Positions 36,470 to 46,264 of a DNA stretch of 64,000 bases are shown here, in pieces. The notes under the pieces are model-generated. The model worked only from the letters and a program-made list of their open reading frames with translations, was not told where the DNA came from and ran no database searches. The position numbers were made by a program, and so were the translations under genes. Each line of letters begins with the position of its first letter. Positions within the stretch are counted from its first letter, which is position 1. Source of the stretch: Thermosipho atlanticus DSM 15807 (GTDB lineage: Bacteria; Thermotogota; Thermotogae; Thermotogales; Fervidobacteriaceae); assembly GCF_900129985.1 (NCBI RefSeq), contig NZ_FQXN01000002.1, positions 1-64,000 of the forward strand, read 5' to 3'.

Positions 36470-37014
36470 TTTAGGAATTTGGAAACAAACGGTGATGTTT
36501 CTCCCCTTCTCATGAAGTGTCCCGATGGTCCCTCTCCAAGGAATTCAGAAAACCATGATTCGTGTTCTATCTCTTCGTTTAGTATCGCAAGGGCAAGATC
36601 ATAGGTTCTGTGGTCTTTCCCGGTGGTCATGTTGCATATCTGGGTGTATCCACGAACGGCGCACCTTTCAGCTTCCACGAGAACTTTTAAGATATTTTCT
36701 GCAGTTACGTTTTCTGGAAGCCTTGCCGGCGGACATGCTGACATGTCATGGAAGACTTTCATATCATCTGGAAGCTTTCCACCAAGTTCATAAATTCTTG
36801 GAATGAGAGCTTCAAAGTGGTTTCTATCTTCTATCCTTGCAACTTCTGCTATTTCTTTTAGAGTTTCTCCTTCCATTCCAATGAGATTTGCCCTGAGAAT
36901 CGTGTAGTAATAGTAAGTTGTAAGCTCTGCTGCTGCGTTTTTTACAAGAAGCTCAAGTAATTGGTCCACATCAACTCCTGCCCTTTCCACCATTTCCCTT
37001 GTTACTTTTGCCAT
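36466..37014 (-). CDS. DPS-like thioferritin (DPSL)
   Basis: A ferritin-fold protein for oxidative-stress protection and iron storage. Four-helix metal ligands are visible: NAAAELTTYYYYTIL, ARIEDRNHFEALIPRI, EAERCAVRGYTQIC and NEEIEHESWFSEF. The two cysteines (SACPPARLP and AERCAVRGY) are the DPSL signature beside the metal site. ATG at 37014 follows GAAGGTG; an ATG six codons upstream overlaps this site. 182 residues. Confidence 0.9.
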   Translation of the reverse strand: MAKVTREMVERAGVDVDQLLELLVKNAAAELTTYYYYTILRANLIGMEGETLKEIAEVARIEDRNHFEALIPRIYELGGKLPDDMKVFHDMSACPPARLPENVTAENILKVLVEAERCAVRGYTQICNMTTGKDHRTYDLALAILNEEIEHESWFSEFLGEGPSGHFMRRGETSPFVSKFLK

Positions 37015-37236
37015 GATAGCACCTTCTTTCATAAAAAAGTTAACAAATCTATTATAACATTTTTTTAATTAAAAAAATAATTAAAATAGAATCATTTTAA
37101 CCAATGTTACAAATGTTTTTGTATTAGTTGTGAATAAGTGTATAATTAAAATAAAAAGTTATCAGATATTTATCTAATTTACATAGTGTTTACCGAACGT
37201 TTTTTAGAATATAAACTTTCATAGGAGATGGTAAGT

Positions 37237-38235
37237 ATGAGAAAGCGTTTGTTAATACCATATAAAGAGGAAGATCACAAAAACTTTGAAGAAGAATGGT
37301 TTCCTCATAAAGGGGTTTCTGGATGGTGGTATATCACAGGGTATCTTGTGGATAAAGAAAGTCCAGAAAGAATCTTTTCGTATCAATACACGTTTCTTAG
37401 AGCCAGAGTGTATGGTATCACTCTGAAAGTGCTCCAGCTTGCTCTCACAGATATTTCACGAAAGAAGCACTATTTTAAACAAAAGGCATTGTTTTTTGAA
37501 AGAAAAGTATTTAAAGACGAGAGGACCATAGATGTTTTGCCTTATGCCGTTTTAAAGAGATCAAAGGATGGAATGAATCTTTGGGTGAGTACTGATAAAT
37601 TTTCTTTTGAGCTTAAACTTGGTTATGGGAAAGGCGGAGTGTGGCATGGAGATAATGGAGTTTTGATAATGGGCGTTCCAAAAGATTCAAAGCAAAGAAC
37701 TGTTTATTACTCTTTTACGAATATGCCAACAGAAGGAAGGATTATTATAAAGTCTGAAGAAGAAAAAAGAAAATTTGATGTCCACGGAAAATCATGGTTT
37801 GACAGACAATGGGGACCTTTTAACATTGTTGATCCTGCAACGCACTGGGAGTGGTTTTCTCTTCGCTTTTTTGACGATGAGGAAGTTATGCTCTTTTCCT
37901 TTCCACAGCATCCATATCAGGATGGAACATATGTTGACAAATATGGAAAGAGCAAGAGGATTTGCGATTTTACGGTTAAAGAGAAGGAACTTGTAGAGGT
38001 AGATGGATATGTTTTTTCATTTGGGTGGGATGTTATGCTTCCAGGCGTAAAGGAAGAATTTTACAAAGTAGTTCCCATGATGGATGGTCAAGTTAACATA
38101 GCGTATTTTGAGCTTATGGCAAAGGTAATTGATTTATATGGAAAACACGTTGGTTATGCTTTTGTTGAACTTCTTCCAGGAGTTAGAAGTAAAAAGAAAA
38201 AGCCAAGTATAAAAAATCTTTTGAAAAAATCGTAG
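37237..38235 (+). CDS. Lipocalin-like (AttH/CrtC family) protein
   Basis: 332 residues with the AttH/CrtC family pattern: HKGVSGWWYITGYLVDK, FSYQYTFLRARVYG, VHGKSWFDRQWGPF and WEWFSLRFFDDEEVMLFSFP. The HG-x-SWFDRQWG motif is diagnostic. Related proteins are hydratases or ligand binders; the substrate is unknown. ATG at 37237 has an AGGAG site nine bases upstream; the ATG at 37228 is too close to it. It lies nine bases before a GH38 gene, suggesting joint work on a carbohydrate or lipid. Confidence 0.78.
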   Translation: MRKRLLIPYKEEDHKNFEEEWFPHKGVSGWWYITGYLVDKESPERIFSYQYTFLRARVYGITLKVLQLALTDISRKKHYFKQKALFFERKVFKDERTIDVLPYAVLKRSKDGMNLWVSTDKFSFELKLGYGKGGVWHGDNGVLIMGVPKDSKQRTVYYSFTNMPTEGRIIIKSEEEKRKFDVHGKSWFDRQWGPFNIVDPATHWEWFSLRFFDDEEVMLFSFPQHPYQDGTYVDKYGKSKRICDFTVKEKELVEVDGYVFSFGWDVMLPGVKEEFYKVVPMMDGQVNIAYFELMAKVIDLYGKHVGYAFVELLPGVRSKKKKPSIKNLLKKS

Positions 38236-38244
38236 AGGTGAAAT

Positions 38245-40629
38245 ATGACACGAGAACTTGAAGTAAGGAGGCGCCTTGGAATTCCAAATGACGCAGAGAG
38301 GGTGCTTATTTTCACCGAATCCAGCCATTGGGATCCAAACTGGCTCTACACATCAGAGGAGTATTTTGAAAGATTTGTCCAGAAAAACCTTGATCTTGCA
38401 CTTAAGGAACTAGAAAAAAATCCAAGAAGGATTTACTCACTTGAAAACATTTTCTTTTTGAAGATGTATTGGGATAAAAATCCGGAAAAGAGAGAAGTTG
38501 TAAAAAGGTTTGTTAACGAGGGAAGGCTTCGCCTTATGAGCAGCGCACCAACTTCGGCAGATACCATTCTTCCAAAAGTAGAGTCTATTTTAAGAGATTT
38601 TTTGATTGGGCAGCTTTGGCTTGAAGAGAACAAAATGACTCAAAAACCTAAAGTTGCATATTTCCCCGATAGCTTTGGAGCATCACCTTTTCTTCCATCC
38701 CTTTTAAACGCTGCAGGGTTTGAAAAGACGGCTATAACTCGTGTGGATGGAATGTACTTTCCAGGTTGTGATCTTGAAAGCAGGAAAAATTTTCCAAGAG
38801 AAGGTTCAACGGCAGAAATTTTGCTAAAGAAGGAAAGAACTCTTGATTTTATCTGGAAAGACAAAAATGGAGGAAAAGTTCTTGCTCACTGGAATGCTTT
38901 TACCTATGGTATGGGTGACATGCTCTCATACATAGGAATAAGCAGGGTGTATCTTGCAAGATTTGCAATTCCTTTAAAGGCAAGATGTTACATTGCCCGC
39001 AAAGTTCACCATTATGTTAGGATCTTAGAACCTTTCAGCAAAACGCCATACATGCTATGCCCAATAGGATTCGATTTTGTAGAGCCAATTTCCGATCTTG
39101 TAGAGCTACTTGAGCGCTACAACAGAGAGTATTATTCAAAGACGGGAATATGGACCGTAGTTGCAGGCCTTGATGATTATCTTACCCTTGTTGGGTTTCA
39201 TGAGGATAAATTACCTGTCTTTGAAGTGGATCCAAATCCTTACTGGACCGGTTTTTACGTATCAAGACCAGAGGTTAAAAAACTTACCCATTCTCTTGTG
39301 GAAAAAGCGCTTCTTTTTGAAAAGATGCTCATTTATTCAAAAAACTATAATGGATCCGATTGGGAGAAGCTGAAGAAGGTTTGGTGGATAGCTTCTCTTT
39401 CCAATCACCACGACTTTATAACCGGAACATCTACTGACGAAGTTGTTGAAAGGGAGCAGCTTCCATGGTTAAAAGACGCAGATGAGAAATTAGAAGAAAT
39501 TCTTGCAAAAGTTAATGAGCATGCCTCTAAAAAAGAAGAAAACTTTAAATCTTGCCCAGAATTTTCAGAGAATGGTCAGAAAATTTTCATAGAAACTATG
39601 CACTATGAAATTGAGATTAATAGAAAGAATTCTCTTATAACACGTCTTTGTTTTAAAGGTAAAGAAAATCTTTTAAATTTACCTTCAAACGATAATGCTC
39701 TTTACCGCGACTCTGGGGGACTTTGGAGAATGGGATATGAGTTTAAAGGGGGCGTTTGGAAAGAAGTTGAAATGCCGGTGAAAGTTTACGAAACAAAAGT
39801 TATAGAACATAATAATGTTTTGGAAATTGTCAGTGTTGTTAGCATTTTAGGAAGTGTTTTCAAAAAAAGGATATGGATAGAGAACGAAGATCCAATAATA
39901 TATTTCAGAGTGGAAGGAAAGTTGAAAAAAGGCTATACACTTACCGCTCGTTTTAACTTTAAAGCATCTTTTCATGGTATATACATGCATGCTCCGGGAG
40001 GCGTCATACACCGCCCATGTAAAAAAATATATGCACCCACCTTCTGGCCGCTCAACGAGTTTGCGTTTTTTAAAGCAAAAAGTTATCATCTTGTCATATT
40101 TAAATCTTTTCCGGGGGCTATTTCGTGTGAGGAAAATGGAAGGATAGAAATTTCTCTTATGAGAAGCGCTCAAAGGGAGAAAGCTTTTGGAATAATAGGT
40201 CTTCCAGCCAATCCTGTGAGTTTGAAAAAACATAAACATGAAGTGGTAGATTATGGTGTGATGCTGGTTGATAAAAAGGATGATGTTGAAGAGAAAGTAA
40301 TACAATCTCTGAAAGAATTATCGTTTCCTTGGGAAGATGGTTATAAAGAGCTAAAAAGAGAGCTTGATTCTTTGATAAAAGTTTACCCGAATGAGGTCTT
40401 AACAGTTTCTGTAAAGAGAGCTTTCAAAGGAAATGGAATAATTGCAAGATTTTATGCTCCTTTTGGCGTGAATGAGGTTTTAAAGATAATACCAAATTTT
40501 GAATTCAAAGAAGCATACCTTTGCAACGCAAGAGAACGCGATATAGAAAAATTAAAAGTTTCAGATGGTGTGGTTTATCTTAAAATGAATAGAGCAGTTG
40601 CAACAGTGAGGTTTGTTGATGGCTTTTAA
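38245..40629 (+). CDS. Glycoside hydrolase family 38 (alpha-mannosidase-like)
   Basis: 794 residues, cytoplasmic. Zinc-site motif ESSHWDPNWL near residue 27 (H-x-D), the catalytic nucleophile region VAYFPDSFGASPFLPSLL near residue 133, and WIASLSNHHDFITGTSTDEV near residue 385 with the metal-binding H-H-D-x-I-T-G-T. C-terminal beta-sandwich domains follow. GH38 enzymes cleave alpha-mannosides with retention; exact substrate not readable. GAGGTG site before the ATG. Confidence 0.92.
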   Translation: MTRELEVRRRLGIPNDAERVLIFTESSHWDPNWLYTSEEYFERFVQKNLDLALKELEKNPRRIYSLENIFFLKMYWDKNPEKREVVKRFVNEGRLRLMSSAPTSADTILPKVESILRDFLIGQLWLEENKMTQKPKVAYFPDSFGASPFLPSLLNAAGFEKTAITRVDGMYFPGCDLESRKNFPREGSTAEILLKKERTLDFIWKDKNGGKVLAHWNAFTYGMGDMLSYIGISRVYLARFAIPLKARCYIARKVHHYVRILEPFSKTPYMLCPIGFDFVEPISDLVELLERYNREYYSKTGIWTVVAGLDDYLTLVGFHEDKLPVFEVDPNPYWTGFYVSRPEVKKLTHSLVEKALLFEKMLIYSKNYNGSDWEKLKKVWWIASLSNHHDFITGTSTDEVVEREQLPWLKDADEKLEEILAKVNEHASKKEENFKSCPEFSENGQKIFIETMHYEIEINRKNSLITRLCFKGKENLLNLPSNDNALYRDSGGLWRMGYEFKGGVWKEVEMPVKVYETKVIEHNNVLEIVSVVSILGSVFKKRIWIENEDPIIYFRVEGKLKKGYTLTARFNFKASFHGIYMHAPGGVIHRPCKKIYAPTFWPLNEFAFFKAKSYHLVIFKSFPGAISCEENGRIEISLMRSAQREKAFGIIGLPANPVSLKKHKHEVVDYGVMLVDKKDDVEEKVIQSLKELSFPWEDGYKELKRELDSLIKVYPNEVLTVSVKRAFKGNGIIARFYAPFGVNEVLKIIPNFEFKEAYLCNARERDIEKLKVSDGVVYLKMNRAVATVRFVDGF

Positions 40630-41238
40630 AACAACCATAACAAGTAGAAAATAACATGGTAAGCTTTCTTAAGATTTTGAGAGAAGAGTAAATGTTAGTA
40701 TTTTTATTGAGAAGCGGTGTTTAGTAAAAATTGCTCAAGTATGTAGGTAGAATTTTGGAAAATTTTTAGGTGATTTCTGACGCCTTTAATTTAAATTTTC
40801 ATGCTTGAATCAAAAGCAGAGACTATTAATTATATAAATTTGGCAAGAAATTTTCTGTTATGAATTTTTCCACTAAGCAAAATTCCCAAAGAAGGAATGA
40901 ATTTGTTAGGATTTAAAAATAAGTTTTTTTCACTCATTATGGCAATTAAAAGGTTATACCATGAGAAATATCCTTTTTTCATTCTAAGAAATTCCTTTTT
41001 TGTTATTCAGAGGAACGAGTGGGTGAAGAATCTTAAAGAATTTTTGGAGAAATTCTTCACTTCGTTCTCAGGGTGACCTACCCTTCGATTCCGTTACTGT
41101 TTTGCTCAAGATGACAATGAAAGAAGAAGCACTCTTTTTTGTCATTTCGAGTAGCAAGCGGGTGAAGAATCTTATTGTGACTTATGTGACAACTGTCTAC
41201 AAGTTGTGACTGTTGTGACAGATTATTTGAATACTACT
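40630..41238. repeat. Gene-free stretch with repeats: secB-like gene tail copy, GTCATTCTGAG units and a TGTGAC element
   Basis: 40880-40975 (CAAAATTCCCAAAGAAGGAATGA onward) aligns with 51805-51900, which includes the last codons of the SecB-like gene. 40975-41165 holds three partial GTCATTCTGAG-type units. 41176-41222 is a TGTGACTTATGTGAC element. No gene is supported. Confidence 0.65.
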
Positions 41239-41239
41239 T

Positions 41240-41660
41240 GGATATTATATAGAATATTTTACCTGAAACTTTTAGTTTTCCATTTCTTTCGATAATTAAT
41301 CCATTTTCTTTTAAACGATTTATATAGGTGTATGCTGTTTGTTTTTTTATGCCTTTTTCTTCTAATTTTTTTACCAGTATGTTTCTGTTGCTGCTGCATT
41401 GTGCTATTATATTTAATACTATTTCCTGAAGTTCTGTTAGTTGTAATGAACCTTCAAAATGTTTTTTTGTGATTTTTTAATAGTTTCTACAGCAATATTA
41501 CCTGTATTGTTAAGAGAGTTTATTTTCTCATCTCTATTAACAAGTGGATTTTTTGAAGATAAAGAGGTATTATAAAGTGCTTGAAAGATTTCTTTTGTTT
41601 CGTTTTTGTTTCTTGCTATCATTAAGATAATATCTGCTGTTTGGATTAGTTATAACACAA
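41240..41660 (-). pseudogene. Winged-helix protein fragment, frameshifted
   Basis: Minus-strand reading: LIQTADIILMIARNKNETKE, then LNNTGNIAVETIKKSQK; one A added to the A7 run near 41465 continues with HFEGSLQLTELQEIVLNIIA, KKLEEKGIKKQTAYTYINRL and ENGLIIERNGKLKVSGKI. The second half is a winged helix-turn-helix domain. The 5' part of the gene is lost at the TGTGAC-type repeat at 41654-41705. Family unknown. Confidence 0.55.
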
Positions 41661-41775
41661 GCTGTGACTTATGTGATAACTTTTTACAAATAGTGACAGT
41701 ATTGGTGAAAGTATAGAGAAGTTGGGGACTGTTGGGATTTTTCATTATTCTGAGGAGCGTGTTAGTAAAAAATCT
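41654..41775. repeat. TGTGAC element plus partial GTCATTCTGAG unit
   Basis: TGTGACTTATGTGATAACTT and ATAGTGACAGTATTG form a diverged TGTGAC element, followed by GTTGGGGACTGTTGGGA and a decayed CATTATTCTGAGGAGCG unit. Confidence 0.6.
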
Positions 41776-42026
41776 AAATATAGGAGTTTGTTATTATAAA
41801 AATGATTATTAACAATTTGTTATATTTGAGTTGTTAAAATTTGACTTTGTCAATATGAAAATGTTAATATAGTAATGGGGGAGTTATAAAATACAGGGGG
41901 GATAGGGATAAATGAAACAGTTATATCAAGTAATTTGTAAAAATCAATCCTTCCTTTCCTTTTAGGCCTATCTGGTAATGACGAATAATTTAGAATAACC
42001 AGTAATCTCAATTGTTCTTTCCTGTT

Positions 42027-42283
42027 AGTAAAGAATATACTGGAGATTATTCAGAATATGATGTAGAAGGTTTGTTGTGTTTGGTCAAAAGTTTTTAAGA
42101 AAAGGGTTGGAAAAATATTTGTTGTATTTGAAACATACTTATGAACTAAAGAAAGAAACGGTTGATAGAAAGATAATATACGCAAATTTTGGAAGCTATG
42201 GTAGGAAAGAGAACCTACGTTTTGTATGTTTGATGATAAAAAAAATAATAGATGGTTTTGTAGGCAGAATAATAGCAAAGTAA
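42027..42283 (+). pseudogene. Unidentified decayed coding fragment
   Basis: KEYTGDYSEYDVEGLLCLVK joins, after adding one T to the T5 run near 42096, to FLRKGLEKYLLYLKHTYELK and ends GFVGRIIAK at 42283. No family recognised. The surrounding 41776-42026 stretch shows nothing convincing. Confidence 0.35.
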
Positions 42284-42370
42284 TGTAAATTGGTAAAAAA
42301 GTTAAATTTTCAGAGGTAGGAGAAAAATATTAAATGTTCTTTAAAAATTTGAAGTTGGTTTTTAGAAAGA

Positions 42371-42543
42371 GGGGGCCTTGCAACTTTGCTTCAAAAATCA
42401 AGCAAATTAGTACTTCTGCCAGTAGAGGTTTACAATAAACTGAATACAATTTTTCATTCTGATAGGTACATAGTTCTAATGATTATTGCCTGGACTTCTC
42501 TTTTTCACATAAAGTACTTTTATAAGAAAAATGGAAATATGTA
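42371..42543 (+). pseudogene. DUF3644-like fragment
   Basis: Reads ATLLQKSSKLVLLPVEVYNK followed by IVLMIIAWTSLFHIKYFYKK, which resembles the N-terminal helices of DUF3644 proteins (LLxKSxxxFxLAIExYNKP ... xFxxLxxxAWELLLKA). DUF3644 genes are found in defence islands. No start codon or downstream part remains. Confidence 0.45.
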
Positions 42544-42635
42544 AAAATTGATGGTGTGAGATAAATTCCTTTTAAAGAAGTAATATGAAGTATGAAGTTG
42601 TTTTTAAGTTAATTCTGTAAATACCAATTAAAGGA

Positions 42636-43346
42636 GTGATATATATTTTACGAAAAATAGGAATGATTTTATCATTAGTGTTTTTAATTGTATTTGTGTT
42701 TTTCTGGAATATAATAATGTTTCCCAAATATGCTGAGGAAGTGAAATTTATTTATAACAAAATAGTCAGCTTTTTCTCAAGTTTTAAAAAGGAGGAAAAG
42801 GTTGATTTACAAGCTTCTTCATCTTTGAAATTTGGAGAGTTTGTATTATCTGAAACTACTTTAAGTGAGGTTTATGAAACAAAAGGAGAACCGAAGTATT
42901 TTGATAAAAAGGGAAAGTATGTACGATTGGTTTATATCAAAAACATTTTTGAAAAGGAAGGAGTTGTAATGTATGACTTCTATGATGATGTGTTAATAGC
43001 TGGGATTTATGGAGTTAATTTTAGAAATTATGAGATTTCTGAGATAAATCAATTTTTTAACCAACTGAAGCATGAAATTGAACAAGAGTATGGTACAGGA
43101 AGAATATCATTTGAAGGAACTAAAAAAACATTTGAAAGAAATTTAAATTTGGATGATGAGGAAATGTGGAAATATATTACTGGAGGAATTGTAGAAATAA
43201 GAATCGATTGGAATATAAACAATAAATATTGGATTTCGTTGTGGGCAAGTGGAGATATGCAATATCTATATACCTCGATAATTTTGGCGTATTATATTAA
43301 AACTGCTTCTATACATTTTCTGGAAGAATATGTTAAAGGGAATTAA
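42636..43346 (+). CDS. Membrane-anchored protein of unknown function, first gene of the DUF4209/KAP island
   Basis: One N-terminal membrane segment (ILSLVFLIVFVFFWNIIMF, about residues 11-30), then a soluble domain of about 200 residues (SSLKFGEFVLSETTLSEVYE, VYIKNIFEKEGVVMYDFYDD, IDWNINNKYWISLWASG). No family recognised. The GTG at 42636 lies within the AAGGAG site; an ATT at 42645 has ideal spacing, and ATG 42663 lacks a site, so the start is uncertain. It precedes the three other island genes in the same direction and may anchor or sense for them. Confidence 0.6.
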   Translation: MIYILRKIGMILSLVFLIVFVFFWNIIMFPKYAEEVKFIYNKIVSFFSSFKKEEKVDLQASSSLKFGEFVLSETTLSEVYETKGEPKYFDKKGKYVRLVYIKNIFEKEGVVMYDFYDDVLIAGIYGVNFRNYEISEINQFFNQLKHEIEQEYGTGRISFEGTKKTFERNLNLDDEEMWKYITGGIVEIRIDWNINNKYWISLWASGDMQYLYTSIILAYYIKTASIHFLEEYVKGN

Positions 43347-43362
43347 TAGGGAAGGGAGTTAT

Positions 43363-44097
43363 ATGTCAGATAATGAATATGATACCAAAATTACTTCAAC
43401 ATTGATATCGAGACCTGTTGATAAACATGAAACGATTTAAAGAAGGTTTGCGAACAAAGAAGCTATAATTTCACAGTTTTATTTATCTTTTTATGAAGCT
43501 ATAAAAATATACATAGAAACCCTTGATAAAGACACCTCATTAAGATATCTTCAAAAGACCGATTATATAGCATATAGAACAGTAAATGTAAAGAATAAGA
43601 ATATAGAACTCTTTAATAAATTTGTTGAACTGTTTGAATCTCAACCGAAGATGTTTAAAAATATTGAGTTTTATGATGGAAGAGGTATTTCAAAAGTTTA
43701 TGTATATGATCCTTTAAACGATGGATATAGTAAGAAAATTTTAATAACATTAAAGCTTCATTTTATAACAAGATGGAGAAATAAAGAATATTTTTATTAT
43801 GTGCTACCTTCTTCAAGCAACTGGAAAAATGAACATATAAAAGCTTTTTATGCCATCGGTAATGAAATTTTAAGAAATTATGAAAAAACAAAGGACAGTG
43901 AATTTAGAGTAATTCATGTTCCACAAAATAAAATTTTTAAGGGAATAAGAATTGGTTCTGGATGGAGTAGAGAAATAAGAAATACCATAAAGGCCTTTGC
44001 TATTCATGTTTTTGATAGATTAAAAGCTGAAGACATAAATGATGTTATGGCACAAATAGAAGAATTTGATGGAACAGATGAATTTTTGGATTTTTAA
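43363..44097 (+). pseudogene. Island gene of unknown function interrupted by one in-frame TAA
   Basis: A 244-codon frame from ATG 43363 (after AAGGGAG) to 44097 with a single TAA at 43438-43440 (DKHETI, stop, RRFANKEAIISQF). The downstream part reads FYLSFYEAIKIYIETLDKDT, FKNIEFYDGRGISKVYVYDP and SGWSREIRNTIKAFAIHVFD. No family is recognised. A smaller product could start at ATG 43651. It lies between the membrane protein and the DUF4209 gene with short gaps. Confidence 0.55.
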
Positions 44098-44185
44098 CTA
44101 ATCCAGTGAAAAAGTAATAGTGCAAAGATAACAAGTTTCAAACTTTATAACAACTGATATTAAAACATTGAAGGAGTGATATAAT

Positions 44186-46057
44186 GTGAACAACTTTAGT
44201 AACTTAGAATCATTATATAAATATTTAGAAGAAAATGCTATGAATTATGAAAATCCCCAACAAATTGGAAACTTATTTCTAAAACTAAGAGATTTAAAGT
44301 TAAAAGAAAATAAAACTAAAGAAGCTAAAAAAGTCCAATGGGAAGTAGACTTTTTTAGTTTTATACTTGAAGAGGGAAAAGCCGAACCAATGTTTATTGG
44401 AACTAATAAAAGAGGAGAGATTATTGAGTATCCTACTTTTAATAGATTTATAGAAGAAACGTATGAATATCTTATTAACAGATTAAGTAGCACCTCTAAT
44501 CCCATGCTTAAAGCCCGATATTCGCATATCCTTTGGTGTTCTCCAAAAAAACATACAAAATATGCAAAAATAGCCGTAGATTCTTATTTAGAGCTTGTCA
44601 AAATTTACGAAGAAAAAGATATAAAAGAACCTCAGAAACATTATGGTTTATATGTTCTCAACGCAATTAAAAATGCTTACTTTATTGGTGCTCAAGTGAA
44701 TTATAAAATTGAAGAGCTCAAAGAAGAGACTAAAAGGTTAATAAGCACATTCAATTTTGAAAGCAGTTCTTCATTTGTATTAAGGTTTAATCTCATTAAA
44801 CTGATGTTGGATGACAAAAAGAGATTTAAACAATATGATTTTGTTGGTCTTGAAAAAATATGTTGTAAAATAACAGAAAGCCTAAAAAAGTCGGGAAATA
44901 TGTATGGAGCAATTAGAATGCTTGAGTTAGGAAAAAGAGTTTCTCAAAAACTTGGAAAAAAGACGAACAGTTGGGAGAAAAAAATAGCAGAATCTTATGA
45001 AATTCTTATGAATAAAGCAGAATTAGTTGAAAATAAAATAGCTGCTCTAACTTTTTGCTTGGAAGCTTTAGAATATTATAAACAACTCAAAGATGAAAGT
45101 AAAATTAATCAGTTAGAAAAGAAATATCTTGAATTAAAAAACACAATTAAATTTGCTGAATTGGCAACGACTATAAATTTAACGGAACATATAAAAAGTT
45201 GTAAGCAAATAGCTGAAAAAGTCACTCAAAAGGAACCTGAAGAAATTATAAAATTCTTAATGTGTAATAAAGAGATTCTTCCAAAGTATGAAGACATAGC
45301 CAAGGTTGTTAAAAACTACAGTGAAGAATTTGTTTTACAAAATTTAATTTCAAAAGAGATAATTGATCAAAATGGGCATCCTGCTCAACTGTTTTCTAAC
45401 GATGAAGAAAGAGAATATTTTTATATTCTTCAATTATACGATTTACAACTAAAAATAGAAAAAATTTATTTAATAAATGAAATTCTTTTTTCTGCTATTA
45501 AAAAAAGCAAACTATCTACTAAAATTTTATTAGAGTTTTTTAGCAAATATTCCTGGTTTGGTAAAACTATCACCAACAAAGTAGCAAATCAAACAATAGA
45601 ATACAATTGGTTGAGTTTGATAGCTCCTGCTCTTAATGAGTATTTTCTTCAGATGCAATATTTTTTTGTTAATCCTGATTGTTTACCAAATTTAGTCCTC
45701 AGTATTGATTCACTTACTCTTAAATTTGAAGGGTTAATTAGAGATATTTGTCAATTTTTCGGTGAACCAACATATTACAAAGTCAAAGGTAAGAATATTG
45801 TAAGGGAAAAAGATATACATGCACTTCTGCATGAAGATGTTATTAAAGAACTTTTTGATAAAGATGATCTATTATTTTTTAAATTTTTACTTGTAGAAAA
45901 AGCGGGTTACAATTTGAGACATAAAGTCGCTCATTCGCTCATGTTATTTCCAGAATATAGCATTTTTTATATGCATCTATTAATTATAGCACTGCTAAGG
46001 ATTGGTAAATATGATTTTGTCAAAAAAGAAGATACTAATTTATGTGATAATGAATGA
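44186..46057 (+). CDS. DUF4209 family protein with HEPN-like R-x4-H motif
   Basis: A 623-residue, mostly helical protein (TPR-like repeats suggested by KIAAL...CLEALEYYKQL). The C-terminal DUF4209 domain contains LVLSIDSLTLKFEGLIRDIC and AGYNLRHKVAHSLMLFPEYS. The motif RHKVAH is an R-x4-H, as in HEPN RNases, so it is a candidate RNA-cleaving effector; that is inference. GTG at 44186 follows AAGGAG. Its C-terminal tail has a ghost copy at 50336-50430. The gap to the KAP gene is about 200 bp. Confidence 0.75.
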   Translation: MNNFSNLESLYKYLEENAMNYENPQQIGNLFLKLRDLKLKENKTKEAKKVQWEVDFFSFILEEGKAEPMFIGTNKRGEIIEYPTFNRFIEETYEYLINRLSSTSNPMLKARYSHILWCSPKKHTKYAKIAVDSYLELVKIYEEKDIKEPQKHYGLYVLNAIKNAYFIGAQVNYKIEELKEETKRLISTFNFESSSSFVLRFNLIKLMLDDKKRFKQYDFVGLEKICCKITESLKKSGNMYGAIRMLELGKRVSQKLGKKTNSWEKKIAESYEILMNKAELVENKIAALTFCLEALEYYKQLKDESKINQLEKKYLELKNTIKFAELATTINLTEHIKSCKQIAEKVTQKEPEEIIKFLMCNKEILPKYEDIAKVVKNYSEEFVLQNLISKEIIDQNGHPAQLFSNDEEREYFYILQLYDLQLKIEKIYLINEILFSAIKKSKLSTKILLEFFSKYSWFGKTITNKVANQTIEYNWLSLIAPALNEYFLQMQYFFVNPDCLPNLVLSIDSLTLKFEGLIRDICQFFGEPTYYKVKGKNIVREKDIHALLHEDVIKELFDKDDLLFFKFLLVEKAGYNLRHKVAHSLMLFPEYSIFYMHLLIIALLRIGKYDFVKKEDTNLCDNE

Positions 46058-46264
46058 AAATTACGATGCTTTATGTTTTTTAGAGATTATTTTTAATAAT
46101 TTTCAAAAGATGAATGTTTGTAGTTAATAAAGAATAAATATTTAAGGAAAAACTATGGTTGTTAAAATTATTATGTGAAACAGGAAATGATTAACAAACG
46201 CGTTAATTAAAAAGGAAGAGAATTATAAAGACAGGTTCACAAGGGGTATAGGGGGCGATTTAGA

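Noticed and set aside
36525-36806. Plus-strand open frame opposite the ferritin gene
   Set aside because: Antisense shadow of the DPSL coding region without its own start signals.
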